Positions 11,381-23,394 of a DNA stretch of 64,000 bases are shown here, piece after piece (the stretch's first letter is position 1; every line of letters starts with the position of its first letter). The notes under the pieces are model-generated. The model ran no database searches. It was not told the DNA's origin and was given only the letters and a program-made list of their open reading frames with translations. The position numbers and the translations under genes are program-made. Location: contig JADDMT010000096.1 in assembly GCA_021401465.1 (NCBI GenBank), positions 47,356-111,355 of the forward strand, written 5' to 3'. The stretch is from Teratosphaeria epicoccoides. Lineage: Eukaryota > Ascomycota > Dothideomycetes > Mycosphaerellales > Teratosphaeriaceae.

Positions 11381-11740
11381 TAATATAGATGTATGTGCTA
11401 TATGATATGAAAATATCTCGTAGTGTGACAGAGTAATCCGACCTTTTAGTAGGTACAAGACAGCGCTGCTTTCTGCTTATCGCAGAGGTGGCGCTAAGGG
11501 TGCTTATAACCCCCGACGCTCCCTAATTAGGGAAAGCATGTCCGAGCCTAACCCTGTAGGGGTACCGTAGGGTTAGCGACGTAGGGGCGTCCTACGTCGA
11601 CAACTAATCCTACTTGGACAACATACGAGCCAACGTATGTACGAAGGACCCCCTTGCCATATGTAGCAGGGTCACTGCATGCCAAGGGCGGCTATTAGAA
11701 CCTATGCGGTTCAAATGGTCCCCTAGTATCAACCGTATCA
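11381..11740 (-). repeat. 5' LTR of B
   Basis: 360 bp, paired with 3573-3932. Its first base pair has mutated (TAATATAG on the plus strand instead of TGATATAG). Flanked by GTTTC at 11741. Confidence 0.95.
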
Positions 11741-11745
11741 GTTTC

Positions 11746-11808
11746 CTAGATGGCGTAGTAGCCGAGCCTATTAATAGCGTCCCGCAGGAGCCTACTCGTG
11801 GCTTATGA
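11746..11808 (+). pseudogene. Antisense accessory ORF of C1, second part
   Basis: Continuation of the frame broken by B after GGT TTC at 3572. It ends in TGA at 11806-11808 and overlaps the end of C1 gag-pol. The uninterrupted equivalent is 60214-60276 in C2. Confidence 0.65.
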
Positions 11809-14800
11809 CCTTCTTCCTAGGTTCGTTCTCTGCTTAAAGCTCCGTACCTTCTGCTAATAGTTTCGTAGGTGCTTTAGGGGTTCCTAGGTGTTTTTAGTAC
11901 TCCTGTATCCTTCCCATTTTACTAAGTACTCTTACTGTCTGTCTACCTAGCAAGTGTCGACAATCTTCTTGACAGTGTACTCTAGTTCTTCAAGCTTAGG
12001 GTTAAGTAGTAAGGGTTCCGTTTGCAGTGTAGCGTCTAGCGCTACTTGTTCTAGTAGAGAGACATAGAACATAGGGTGTATTCTTATCTGCTCTAGTAGC
12101 TGTAATTCAAAATTAACTAGTCCTTTCTTAGCCTTAATCCGGAATAGTCCTAGTTTCATAGTATCTAGTTTTTTACTTGGCTTATCCGATTTAATATGAT
12201 AGCGGAGGAGATACACCTTGTCCCTCTCCTTTAGAATTAGTCCCTTAATTCTCTTACAATTCGCGTACTATGCCATGTTCTGTTAATAGAACTGTAGGTC
12301 AAGTCGTGCTTCTGTTTGCAGTTAGCGGAGGTGTTCTACTCGCCTAAGTGCTACTAGGTTTAGATCCCTAGTTAAGACATCCGGAACATCTTCTATAGCT
12401 AATCTGTATGCTATCTGAAATAGCGAGAGTCCTGTCGACTCTGCTAGCGTACTATTATATGCGAGCTACGCTATTAGCAACAACTCTACCTAGTTATTCT
12501 GGTCCCTATTTACATAGGATCGAAGGTACTATTCTAACGTCTGATTTAGACGTTCTGTCTGTCTATCTGTCTAAGGGTAGAAGGAAGTACTTAGTTAATG
12601 TTTGACCTATAATTGTCTCATTAGGGCCTTCTAGAAGTTAGAGGTAAACATGGATCATCGATCCGTTACTAGGTCTTATAGCATACTATGTAATGCTACT
12701 ACCTATTTAATGAAGACATGTGTAATATCTTTAGTCTTTAAGTCTTCGCGGTATAGGATAAACTTCCTGAACTTAGTAAATTAGTTAACTACTACCATGA
12801 TTCCATTGAAGAACTCATTAGTAGCGGGTTCTCTCGACTAGGGTAGTTTGACAATGAAGTCTATAGCGAGCGATTCCTATGGCTATTAGGGTACCTTTAG
12901 TAGTCGTAGTAGCCTATACGGTTTGTAACAGTCATACTTACTCTGTTAGCAAGTTACACATTAGCGTACATAGTCCTCGATTACTCTGCCTATCCTAGGG
13001 AAGTAATATTCTTGTTAGAGAATTTGCTTCATTTTAGACACTCCTAGGTATCCTGCCTAAGGTACATTATGTCAGAGGCGTAGTAGCTCTAAACGTAAGG
13101 ATGTTAGCATGTATACTAACCCTTAGAAGAGAAGCACTCTGTCTTCATCTTCCTAGTTCTCCTGTCCATTAATGTCGTTATAGACAGCGAGTGTAGTTAG
13201 GTCGTAGACTAGTGCGTTCTTTAGGTCGTCCTAGAATTTGTTAGTCTATGTGATAGCCGTAGCTACGAGTTAGTTGACTCTAAGCGTGCTATTGCCATTT
13301 TCCTAGAGAACAGCATGTTTCTCCTGTTTCACGCCCTTCATGTAGTTAGTCTAGCGACTAAGTGCATCGGCGCGTGCGTTATTAGATCCCTTGTGATAGA
13401 CGATCTTGCAGTTAAAGCTAGAGAGTTCCTCACTCTATTAGACTTGTCGTCAGTTTAACTCCTTCGTCGTAGTAAAGTATCGCAAGTTCTCATAGTCTGT
13501 GTAGACTATAACCTAGTGCTTAGAACCTTCTAAGTAGACTCGCTAGGCCTTGTAGGCGTCTACTATGGCTAGAAGTTCTTTGTTATAGACGTCATAACGT
13601 AGCTTAGGTCTAGACAGCTTACTCGAGTAATAGGCGACTAGCTGTAGTTGTCTACTTAGTCCTAGTTAACTTAAGTATGCCCTAAGTGCTATGTCAGAGG
13701 CATTAGTTTCGACTATGATAGGCTTATTAGGGTCGAATACAAGCAAGATTAGCTGATCTATGAATCGTTGCTTGAGCCGTTAGGCGTCGTCCTATACGAA
13801 TAGTGTATCCTTCGTAGTAAGGGTTATAAGTAGTGCCATAATCTTTGAATAGTTTACAATGAATCTTCAGTAGAAGTTAGCAAACCTAAGGAAGGATTAT
13901 ACTTCCTTAACATTAGTCGGCATAGGCTACTCTGTTACTACTTTGACCTTCTTAGTGTCTATCTTAATTCCGTTCTAGGCTACTATGTAGCCGAGGAATT
14001 AGACTTCTTGCTTATGAAACTCGCTCTTCTAAGGCTTAACCTTTAGCTTGTAATCCTAGAGTTTCTGAAGTACCTTATACACATGAGTCCTATGTTCTTC
14101 GATCGTTCGTGAGTAGACAAGGATGTCATCTAAGTATATAACTACAAAGACGTCAAGGTACTCTCGTAGCACATTGTTGATAAATGCCTACTATGTAGCT
14201 AGGGCGTTTGTTAACCTAAATGGCATGACTATATACTTGTAGTGTCTGAACCTAGTTTAGAACGCAGTCTTCTATTCTTTACCTTCCTTGATTAGAATTC
14301 GATTATACGCTCCTAGTATGTTAAACTTTAAGAACTATATTATGTCATGAGTATTAGGAGTACTATGAGGCATAGTGTCATAAGTGTCATAAGTGCTATA
14401 AGTTATGAGCACTATAGCCTAAGTCATAGCATAGTCATAGGAGAAAGGATCTGTCACGTGAGGACAGACCCCTAGGTCTGTAGGGGTTAGCCTATAGATC
14501 TACAGGCCTGCATAGGAGAAAGGATCTGTTACATAAGGAGAGACACCTAGATCTGTAGGGTTAGGCTACAGATCTATAGACATAGGCCTAACGGGTCTGT
14601 TAACAGATCTAACAGAGCTGCCCTATGTCTCTAGTATATAGGGATAGCTTCAGGATAGGCAGTTAGGAGCTTCGTGCTTAATTCTTAATTTAATCCTCTC
14701 CTGCTAGGAGGAGAGTTAGTTACAAGGTTAATTGCTATTGTCGATATCCTTTACAGCTCTACGAGTCTAACACCTGATCCCCTTCCTGCTATTAGTACCT

Positions 14801-17541
14801 ACCCTTATGACATATTGCTCCTTGCAGGCGATCCTGTAATTCCGAAAGCAAAGGAAGCAGATAACTATTTTTTATCGTGATGTTGTTTAATCCATGATAG
14901 TCTACATAAAGTCGCTAGTTGTCTTCCCCCTTAGGAACAAACAGGATCAGATAACCTAACGACTCGCGGATGAAGCCCTTCTAGAGGTTGTCTTTCAGGT
15001 ACTTCTAGAGAATCTCTAGCTTTGCGGCTAACAATAGGCAAACTAGTTGCTTCGTCAGCGTCCTGGCTAGGAGTAAGGGTATCCTGTAGTCCTACTCCTA
15101 GTGTTCTAGCAGAGCCTCTTAGTCAGGTTCCTCCTCAAAAAGGGTAGCAAACTCCTTATAGTCATCAGGAACAGTGAACTCGACTTTGACTTCAGATTAC
15201 GTTGCTTTGACCTATAGGACATGTACTTCCTGTTCTAGATCCTCGATAGCGGCGACTATCTCGCTTGAAGTCATAGCACATATTTTGATCTTGCCTAGTA
15301 CGTCATGCACTACAGGTAGAGGTATCGATCTTAAGAGTTCTAGGAACTAGATTCTCTCGTTCTTCTAGTCAAGGTAGAGGTTAGCGTTTCTTAGCCATAG
15401 TAACCCTAGTACTACATCCAAGCCAGGTAACTCCATGATGTCGAACTAGATCATCTCTTAGTAGCGTCCTATCCGCAGAGGTATTGTCTTAGTCTCTTTG
15501 TCAACTATTCCTTAGTTGTACGTGACTAGCTTTCTATTAATCGCTTGTAGCGAGAAAGCATTCGTCTTCGCCTGTAGCCTTATCCTAGCTGTCCTGGCAA
15601 ACTTAGGCGTCATGAAGATTCTAGTACATCCTGAATCTATTAAGGCCTAGGCTAGTGTCTCGTTAATGTGCACCTATACTCTGAGGTTGTCCGCGTATCT
15701 TGCGCTAACTACGGCACATCGTTATAGCCCTGTCTAGTCTGTCCGTAGGTCTAATTCTAGCGGACCTCGTCGTTTCTTGAATAACTGTCTTTACGGACTA
15801 GTTTGGGGATTGTGTAGTCTCGGCTCATTCTTCTTCGAGCGTTACTGCTAACTAGCCTAAGAGGTCGTACTTACTCTTAGCCTCGTTGTTCCTGCGCGTT
15901 TGTTACGTACTCTATTTTCAAGTAGCTAACCTAGAGTTACAACGCTCGTAGAACCTAGATACCTTCGTAGGTAAGGTAGCCTCCTTAGGGCGTAAACTAT
16001 ACCCCGAACAGTACAATTTCTTAGACAATCTTCTGATGCGAGTAAGGGTAAGCTATAACTAGTAGTCTCCTTAGGTGTTGTCGCATGCGGTCGGCTAGTT
16101 CGTCATATTAAAGCTAGTTAACGTGTTGTACTCTATTAATCCATGGGTAAGCCTAAGCCTACTAGTTCTGTATGATTCGGATAATATCAAGTCTAATGTT
16201 ATGCAGCGGCATAGCCTATCTCTCTATGCTCTCGTCTTCCTCAGAATTAGGAATGACGGCTTCGATAAGCTCATAGTTGTCATCTAGACCTTCTTCTTCT
16301 TCTAGCTCCTATTACCTTAGGACTATTGCACTAGAAGGTGCACCCCTTAGCGCGTAGATTAATTGCGCCTTGTTATAGCTAGGGTACTATCTAGAACCAT
16401 CTTTATTACTTATGTGAATCTGACAATCGTCGTCATAGCACATAGTCTAAGTAAGTAAGGCATAGTCTGGTTCTTGAGTAGTAGCAGCCTTTTACTTAGG
16501 TGCCGATGTTATTACGTAAGCCTGTTCTGTCCGTTGTAGTTCCTGACGCTGTTTCTTGGCAAAGTACTTGCAGGCAAAGTGTCCTTTCTTTCTACAGTTA
16601 TAGCACTCGAGGTTACTCTTGTCAAATGGCTTCTTCAGACCATTCTAGGGAGGAGAGCCCTTCCGTGGCTTTCCTCAGGGTCCACTCTTTAGGCGTCCCT
16701 TAGTCGCATCTAACTCTATCGGTTAGAGACTATAGTAATCGCTTCGCCATTTTAGTGCCGATCGTTAGACCTTATGGTTAGCCTGTGCTAGCCTGCGATT
16801 TCTATGTTGTCGTTCCTGCTGTCGTTCCTAGATGCGATTATCGATCCTAATTGCCAGATTACTCATTTCCTTGAATGTCGTTAGCCGATCTCCCTAGGCA
16901 ATTTCATCTTTAACTGTCTCCTTTCGTCCCTAATAGAACTAAGTAGCTAAAGCATTATCATTCTAGTCAACTCGAGCAGAGAGGGTCTAAAAGTCCGCAT
17001 GGTACTTGATAGCAGAACCCTTCTACTAGATTCCTAGGAGAGCTCTCTTAGCTTCTTGTTGTTTGATGCCAAGCCTAAAGGCTTTACGTAACACCTTAAA
17101 CAAAGACTTGTCTAAGTTAAGGATCTTCCTAGTTGTCATCTTCCTAGCTTCGACACTACTAACGTGATCTAGATAATCTGACAGATGAGGCTAGATGAAC
17201 TCGAACGCTAGTCCCTTCAGGTAAGAGACAATGTATATCATTCGCTTATAATATGTAGTAAACTGTTCTGTATCTATGTTAAATGCTAACTAGTATTAGA
17301 GGATAAACATCTTAACTTAAGATCGTTGTCCTATGAACTCTGTAGGGCTTCCTATCTTGAAGCTATTGTTGCCATGTCCGTTTCCTGTAGTCGAACCTGT
17401 AACAGATGCTAGAGCTATCTCGCTAAGGTAAACGGATTCAAGCTACTAAGTAATTTAAGGTATAGCGGCAACTTGTTCTCGTAGTGTCAGTTAACTGTTG
17501 TCGCTAGAGGTTAAACTAACAGCTAAGAAACTACTTGACAT
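11804..17541 (-). pseudogene. gag-pol of C1 (R2), split by a solo LTR
   Basis: Starts at the ATG at 17541 (MSSSFLAVSL) and ends at TAA 11804-11806. Parts in order: gag (FTTYYKRMIYIVSYLKG, about 17250); zinc knuckle CYNCRKKGHFAC at about 16575-16610; protease end region with a VVLGL.W-like motif near 15400; reverse transcriptase interrupted by the LTR at 14343-14812, with YLDDILVYS at about 14115-14142; RNase H (YNKELLAIVDAYKA, about 13560); integrase finger where the second His is Tyr (GYLGV, about 13045) and CVTC follows; integrase core; and a chromodomain (EYLVK.EGY, about 11860-11960). Stops are TAG/TAA at Trp/Gln positions. Confidence 0.9.
14343..14812 (+). repeat. Solo R2 LTR in opposite orientation, inserted in C1 reverse transcriptase
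   Basis: 470 bp starting TGTCATGAG and ending CTTATGACA, inverted relative to the C1 LTRs. Flanks are TATTA (14338-14342) and TATTG (14813-14817), a target duplication with one RIP change. The empty site is in C2 near 62808 (ACTACATTGCTCC). Two minisatellite units are present. Confidence 0.9.
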
Positions 17542-17600
17542 AGGTGTATGTCAAGCGCTCGACAAGTCCCCTAATACTTCCTTAGGAGTAGTGCTCAAAA

Positions 17601-18093
17601 TGTCATAAGGGTAGGTACTAATAGCAGGAAGGGGATCAGGTGTTAGACTCGCAGAGTAGTGAAGAATATCGAGAATAGCAATTAAACCTTGTAACTAACT
17701 ATCCCCTAGGGAAAGGGAATTGAATTAAGCACGAAGCTCCTAACTGCCTATCCTAAAGCCATCCCTATATACTAGAGAGACAGGGCAGCTCTGTCGGATC
17801 TGTTAACAGACCTATTAGACCTATGTCTGTAGATCTGTAGACTAACCCTATAGATCTAGGTATCTATCCTCACATGACAGATCCTTTCTTCCCTGCATCC
17901 CTGTAGATCTGTAGACTAACCCTACAGATCTAGGTGTCTATCCTCATGTAACAGATCCTTTCTTCCCTATATGCCTACAGATCTATAGACTAACCCTATA
18001 GATCTAGGTGTCTATCCTCACGTGACAGATCCCTTCTTCTATGTACGAGCTATGACTTAGGCCACGGTACTCGTGACTCATAGCACTCATGAT
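17601..18093 (-). repeat. 5' LTR of C1 (R2)
   Basis: 493 bp, TGTCATAAG at the inner end and CTCATGATA at the outer end (ACA changed to ATA). Three minisatellite units. Outer flank GCAAT. Confidence 0.9.
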
Positions 18094-18307
18094 AGCAATC
18101 AAGTAAAAATCCGTTAAATAAGTACACCTACAAGTAGGCATAAGTAGGAAGGCTAACGAGCCTGTGAATTAAGTGGCTAGGAGTAGGGCCAAGTAGGCCG
18201 AGCTAGTAAGATACTGCTAGTATACTACTAGCACTTAGTTAGCTAACTTAGGTCTACTTAGTCTACTCTTTGTACTTCGTACTACTTAGGGGTTAGGTTT
18301 TTAAGAC
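18094..18307 (+). repeat. Right end of a Z unit, remnant
   Basis: Aligns with 57694-57907, including the palindrome CTGCTAGTATACTACTAGCA and the terminus GGTTTTTAAGAC (GGTTTTCGAGAC in the other copy). C1 cut the rest off. It joins T3 upstream sequence directly; about 650 bp present between Z and T3 at 57908-58557 is missing here. Confidence 0.75.
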
Positions 18308-18634
18308 AGTATGCGTTCCGTTTCTGGCCATTTTTCAGGTAGTAGCGTCATGTGCCTTCTATTTCTAGTCATTTCTCAGGCAGAAGCTAATAATGTGATA
18401 ATGCAACGTGTACGGTTAGCAACTATGCAGAGCACATGACCTATAGCTGCTAAAATACAAAAGAAGCTTAGTGCTTCAAACTTCTTTCTTTTAAACAACT
18501 ACCTTATCTAGTACTCGGCTTCTTCTTTAGAATCTATACAGATACTAGCATACTAACAACACTACAGCATATAAGCATTATATGCTTATATAACGAGACT
18601 ATGTACTAACGCGCTAGTAGATTCTAGACCTACT
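18308..18634 (+). promoter_or_regulatory. Upstream region of T3 copy 1
   Basis: Contains two imperfect 40-bp tandem units (18310-18384) with TTTCTGGCCATTTTTCAGG, and TATATAA at about 18587, 42 bp before the ATG. The same block lies before both other T3 copies (58558-58641, and inverted at 55549-55630), so it is probably the T3 promoter. Confidence 0.5.
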
Positions 18635-18954
18635 ATGTTAACTAATCTAACCCTAGACCTAGAGACGGCAATTAGTGTAGGTTCTAAGCATACTAAGTTC
18701 GCGGCTGACTATGTCCGCGATACCGTCTAGGCATTAGAAGCCGCCGTCGTACCATAGAAGGCATATCTAGACTTTGATGCCTACGAGGATCTCGTTAACT
18801 ACGCCCCTTAGGTAGAGCATTAAGCTAGGGACAAGGTACTTGATGTCGTATGTAGCTATAGCCTAATTAGCCTCCTAGCAAGTACAAAGCTAGCTACGCT
18901 AGATAGTATATACTTCCTAGACTTCTATGCTAAGATACTAGGTAAGAGCTAGTA

Positions 18955-19007
18955 GTATGTATTATAGCTAGGCCTTAGACGCAAAACTGTTACTAACTAA
19001 TCTCTAG
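18955..19007 (+). other. Intron of T3 copy 1
   Basis: GTATGT donor, TACTAAC branch site, CTAG acceptor, 53 nt. Removing it restores the frame (TA joined to T ACT ATG CGG). Conserved in position and length at 54924-54976 in the inverted copy. Confidence 0.82.
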
Positions 19008-19733
19008 TACTATGCGGGACTACTAGGGAAGCGTAGACTTATAGCGCTTTATCTAGGCAAGGCTTAGTCGCACCCCTACAGCCCGCATCAAGCAGGCTAC
19101 TAGATGCCCTAATGGCTTTTAGATAGCATTTACAAAGGCCATGCTAGAGATGTTCGAGCTACAGGTCTATTCGAGGCTAATCCGCTAGCTACGCAAGCTA
19201 GTTAGTAATAATAGCTAGCTAATCTTAGATTAGAAGGAGCCTGCTCCTAGCTAGCAGCTACTTTTGCACTAACTAAGCGAGGCTACTTCTATAGCCTATT
19301 AAGAGTACACTATAAGAGACTAGGCCTTATTGCTATTACGTATCTAGAATGTTTAGTACCCTGCCCTACTAAGACCTAGCTTTAACTGTCTAATCACGTA
19401 GTATACTATGCTCGCTAGCTAGGACGAATTAGCGAGGGCGTAGAGATCTATGCTTGCTTTCTTCGCCAAGCCTAGTATAGCAAGTAAGGTGTCTCTCTAC
19501 GCAGACTTTCTAACCTACTAGCTAACAGGTTAATTAACTGCTCTGTACGACTTATTTGTCAAGCGAGCAAGAACCTGTGTTAGCTATCTAACCGTAGCGT
19601 TAGAGGTCAAAGTCGACATAGCGCGGCGTGAATAGCTTAATGACAAGATTAGTAGTACTACTCCTAGGCAGAGGGGTTTCTAGGTCGAGCTCTTATACAC
19701 TCTCCTCATTAAGCCTGTAGCTACGATACCTCT

Positions 19734-20094
19734 TAATATAGATGTATATGCTATATGATATGAAAATATCTCGTAGTGTGACAGAATAATCCGACCTTTT
19801 AATAGGTACAAGACAGCGCTGCTTTCTGCTTATTGTAGAGGTAGCGCTAGAGGTGCTTATAACCCCTGACGCCCCTTAATTAGGGAAAGCATGTTTGAGC
19901 CTAACCCCGTAGGGGTACCGTAGGGTTAGCAACGTAGGGGCATCCCTATGTTAAGCACTAATCCTACTTAGACGACATAGAAGCTAACGTATATACGAAG
20001 GACCCCCTTGCTATGTATAGCAGGGTCACTGCATGCTAAGGGCGGGCATTAGAACCTATGTAGCTCTAATGGCCCCCTAGTATCAACCGTATCA
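19734..20094 (-). repeat. Solo R1 LTR in T3
   Basis: 361 bp, TAATATAG...GTATCA, with perfect target duplication CCTCT at 19729-19733 and 20095-20099. The uninterrupted site is in the inverted T3 copy near 54198 (reads GATATCTCTTAATCAAG). Confidence 0.93.
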
Positions 20095-20546
20095 CCTCTT
20101 AATCAAGTCAAACAGGAATTGTCGCGCATAGAGAGACATGTACTAGAACGACTAGTAGCAAAGGCTCTGTAGAAAGGGTAGTAAATATACGAGGTAGATA
20201 AGCTAGCTAGCTGCCTAGACGCTAGCTAGCAGAGAGATGTGCATGCAATAAGAGACTTTCGGCTAGTAGCACTAACTGCTAATCCTATGGCATGACTAAT
20301 AAGTAGTTATGAATGTAGGTAGACGACCTGCTTGTAGCTATAGCAGGCGGCAATTCATGACTTTCTAGAGAACTTACTAAGCATCTACAAGGATCTTGCT
20401 CTTTTTAGCATCTTATGAAATTACAGGTAAGATGTCGATGTCCTTAGGCTATACTTTTTAGTCTATTAGGCCCTCGTAGAGACTAAGCATATTAACCTTA
20501 CTATAAAGGTATACTCCTTAAACTAAAGCGGTAGTAGAAGGGATGC

Positions 20547-20936
20547 TAATATAGATAGATATTCTATGTGATATGAAAATATCTCATAGTGTGACAGAGT
20601 AATCTGACCTTTTAATAGGTACAAGATAGCGCTGCTTTCTGCTTATCGTAGAGGTAGCGCCAGAGGTACTTATAACCCCTAGCGCCCCTTAATTAGGGAA
20701 ATCATGTCTGAGCCTAACCCTGCAGGGGTACCGTCAGGTCAGGAAGCCCCTGTAGGGATACTGTAGGGTTAGCGACATAGGGGCATCCTACGTCAAGCAC
20801 TAATCCTACTTAGACAACATATAGGCTAACGTATGTACGAAGGACCTCCTTACTATGTATAGCAGGGTTACTACATGCTAAGGGCGGGCATTAGAACCTA
20901 TGCGGCCCTAATAGCCCCCTAGTATTAACCGTATTA
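20547..20936 (-). repeat. 3' LTR of D, 390 bp variant
   Basis: Like other R1 LTRs but about 30 bp longer because the GTAGGGGTACCGTAGGGTT segment is partly duplicated (near 20725-20775). Ends in GTATTA (from GTATCA), then the polypurine tract. Confidence 0.88.
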
Positions 20937-21751
20937 CTGCCCCTCCTCCTATACGAATGTCCCTAGCCTTACTAAGTAATACACGTAGAACATATAGGGT
21001 ATAGGATATAGCACGCTTACACCGCGCAAGAGTAAATAGGTAGATAGCCTACATAACATATGTTATGCATATACCTTAACACCTTTGTAGTAAGTATAGG
21101 GCAGAGGTTACTAACTTAGGCGGGTTTTTAATCTGTTACATGTTAGGCGGCTTCGCGATACCTTCGCTTTACATGTAGATTAAGATCAATATCAGGAAAC
21201 TACAAGTACGTACTTTAGTTAATCTTTGAAATTTAATCTTTGAAATTTTAGGGCAAGCATATACGCTAGCTTTACTAAGTAGCTTAGCTATCCCTATTTA
21301 GTCATGACTGTAAAGACGTGTCGTAGAACCTTAGGGCTAGTATGAATGTATGCGGACGCTCTACACGCGCCGCTTAAAACGGCAGGAGCGCGCTCCTAGC
21401 GCGGGTCTCGTCACATTTTCATGCTAGTAGACTAGTACAAGTGTAGTTAGCGTACATGCGTAATAGCCGCGTTATCTGTTCTTGCATTATTCGGTCCCCT
21501 TGTAAGTTAACTAAAGGCAGGTACTCTACGCATGTAGTTCAAGTTACTAGCTTAACGGTTGCAGTAGGTAACAGGGGGGCTAGCTAGTAGGTATAAAACC
21601 TTATCGCTTTCCTAAACTTCCTGTTCTAAAACACTAACATTAACCTCTACTCTTACTTCGCTTAGCCTGCGCCTCGCTATGTCTGCAGGTCTAAATTAGA
21701 GCTTTCTTCTTCAATCCATTAATTAAGATTCATCAACTTATCTTAGTAACA
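20937..21751 (+). promoter_or_regulatory. Polypurine tract, then promoter of the D antisense gene
   Basis: No gene. The minus-strand polypurine tract is at 20937-20952. On the plus strand TATAAAA lies at 21592-21598 with a pyrimidine-rich leader, as in B and E. Confidence 0.55.
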
Positions 21752-23254
21752 ATAGCTTATATGCTACAGACTAAGTTTGACGCTACTCGCTCTGCCTGCA
21801 ACTGTCGCTTGTGTTAGTAGTACCTTGACAATCTTGGCAGCTAAGCTGCACACATCTCTCCTCCGCGTGTTAGTAAGCCGTCCCCTACCCGCGAGGTATA
21901 TGTGACTTGTACTAACTAAAGCGTAGCCAAGATTCTACATCAGCGGATTTAATGACAGTAGTGTCTACTATAATTGTGTTAACTGTAATAGCAAGCATCG
22001 AAAATGCTAAGACCTCCCTAAAGAGGTGTACGGCAAGTATAACTAGCTCTACTATAACATTGATGACTTCTAGAGCGCGCGTGACAAGAGGGTTGCTAAA
22101 GGTACTCTGACTATAAACAGGCTACAGGCTAAGTACTACGAGGTACTTGCCTACCTACTCGACACCCTCTTATGCTTTACCGCGACTGCTAACTATTCTC
22201 ATAGTAGTGTTCGCTTCGACTCTCTGCTAACAGGCAAAAACGTTTGTCTAGGTCTAATCGCAGACTTAGTCTAGAAGATCTTAAAGGTGTTAACTATTAG
22301 GGTTAAGACCTTCGCTATAGTACGCATATAGTACAGGTACCCTCTAAGTATGAATGCTGATTTTCCCTACTAGGCTAACGTTAGCGTCGAGAAGTATCCG
22401 ACTAGCCGCTAGCGTTAGTAACTTGGGGCCCTTGCCTCTATTAACAATGACTTCGAGACTCAAATGATCTGTAAGAAGGTCATCAAGCAATTCACTGTTC
22501 CCGCTACTAAGGCTACGCTATAGTGTCGTACTAAGAGGCAGCCTGCCTCTAAGCTAGTCCTAAGGACTAAGCCGTAAGTTACTTACTTAAATCCTATCAC
22601 GTGCGTACAGCTAACACATTGTAGTGCTACTGCCTACGCCGCCTCGACACTTATGTCTAAGAAGAATAAGAAGGCTAGGGCCGAGATTAAGGTTAGCGAC
22701 AAGGAAGCCGAACCTTCCCTGCTTGCGATCCGCATAGCGTCTGCTAAGATGCTAAGGCACAAGCCTCTAAGCCAGATCTTTGAGAATAAGGAGGATGACG
22801 ACGTCTAGAATACCTTCGGTCCTAACGTGATCCCTTCGCGCTATAGTGTTACCGCACTAGTTACGCCTAAAGGAGACACTAAGTTAATGATGTAGTCGAC
22901 ACTTATGTCAAGAAGCGTAACATGATCTTAAGGGCTAAGCGCGATAGCCGCAAGCGCGCCTAAGTCTCTTTGCCTTCTAATGCTAAGGATGAGGAGGAGG
23001 TAGTTGTCGCGACTAGACGCAGTAAGGCTGTTACTAGCTCTCTAGCTACTATAGGCTCTAAAGACAAGCTCCCTCACAACCTACTAAAGAAGAAGATGCT
23101 AGCCTCTCTTTATGGCGTTGCTACTCCTGTTACTCCTAGTCGCTTTAGGGTGTTTAGTAGACCCCGTGTAGGTAGGTAGTCCCTAGCAGACCGTAACAAG
23201 AAAGACTCTTTCCCTTTAGGTTTAGTTAGGAAGCCCTCGACTAGTAGTCGCTAA
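21752..23254 (+). pseudogene. Antisense accessory gene of R1 (copy in D)
   Basis: Aligns along its length with 4731-6227. The start codon is ATA here, from ATG, a RIP-type change. It shares the Cys-rich beginning and the basic end; the fragment at 22970-23179 matches the C-terminal part. Additional short indels relative to B are visible, for example a three-base insertion in the GAGGAGGAGG run near 22990 and a lost base near 22885. Upstream TATA box retained. Confidence 0.7.
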
Positions 23255-23394
23255 GCATTAGCTACGAAGCTAATCTAAGCATGTCTCTTTTTTTCCTTGG
23301 GTTTATTTTAGGTATGCCTTTAGGCATCAATAATGTGTAAGTAGGGCGTTTGTTTCTTGTTGTTACTTCGCGTGTTATGCGCTATATACACATG

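Larger units (their letters stand above)
3573..11740 (-). mobile_element. R1 element B, complete Ty3/gypsy chromovirus
   Basis: 8168 bp between two 360-bp LTRs (3573-3932 and 11381-11740). The target duplication GTTTC is at 3568-3572 and 11741-11745. The empty site is visible in C2 near 60199 (AGGGTTTCCTGGATGG), so B clearly jumped into C1. Minus-strand order: LTR, gag, protease, RT, RNase H, integrase with chromodomain, then an antisense accessory gene on the plus strand, polypurine tract, LTR. RIP stops and a 1-bp deletion near 9751 make it inactive. Confidence 0.95.
1951..18093 (-). mobile_element. R2 element C1, Ty3/gypsy chromovirus, heavily nested
   Basis: Minus-strand element. Its 5' LTR is 17601-18093 and the inner part of its 3' LTR is 1951-2453; the outer part lies left of the window beyond A. 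Its body is split by a solo R2 LTR (2486-2963), complete R1 element B (3573-11740) and an inverted solo R2 LTR (14343-14812). Right flank GCAAT (18094-18098) corresponds to GCGAT near 57693 in the related Z unit, so C1 entered a Z copy. Order on the minus strand: LTR, gag, protease, RT, RNase H, integrase, chromodomain, antisense accessory ORF, polypurine tract, LTR. Confidence 0.88.
18635..20546 (+). pseudogene. T3, uncharacterised spliced transposon gene, copy 1
   Basis: Starts ATG TTA ACT AAT. Exon 1 is 18635-18954 and exon 2 runs from 19008. The frame is shifted unless the 53-nt intron is removed, and then it continues with only TAG/TAA at Gln/Trp positions. A solo R1 LTR splits it at 19734-20094. 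Recognisable stretches include YADFLTYY and VSHLTVALEVKVDIA, then a charged C-terminal part (20389-20546) seen only here before element D cuts it. No domain I can name; no DDE or HUH motif was evident. Two other copies are at 53909-55296 and 58892-59068. Likely an accessory or transposase gene of the element that also carries Z. Confidence 0.65.

Noticed and set aside
11614..11808. 64-codon ORF as an independent gene
   Set aside because: It fuses part of the B LTR with the second part of the C1 antisense ORF, a product of the insertion.
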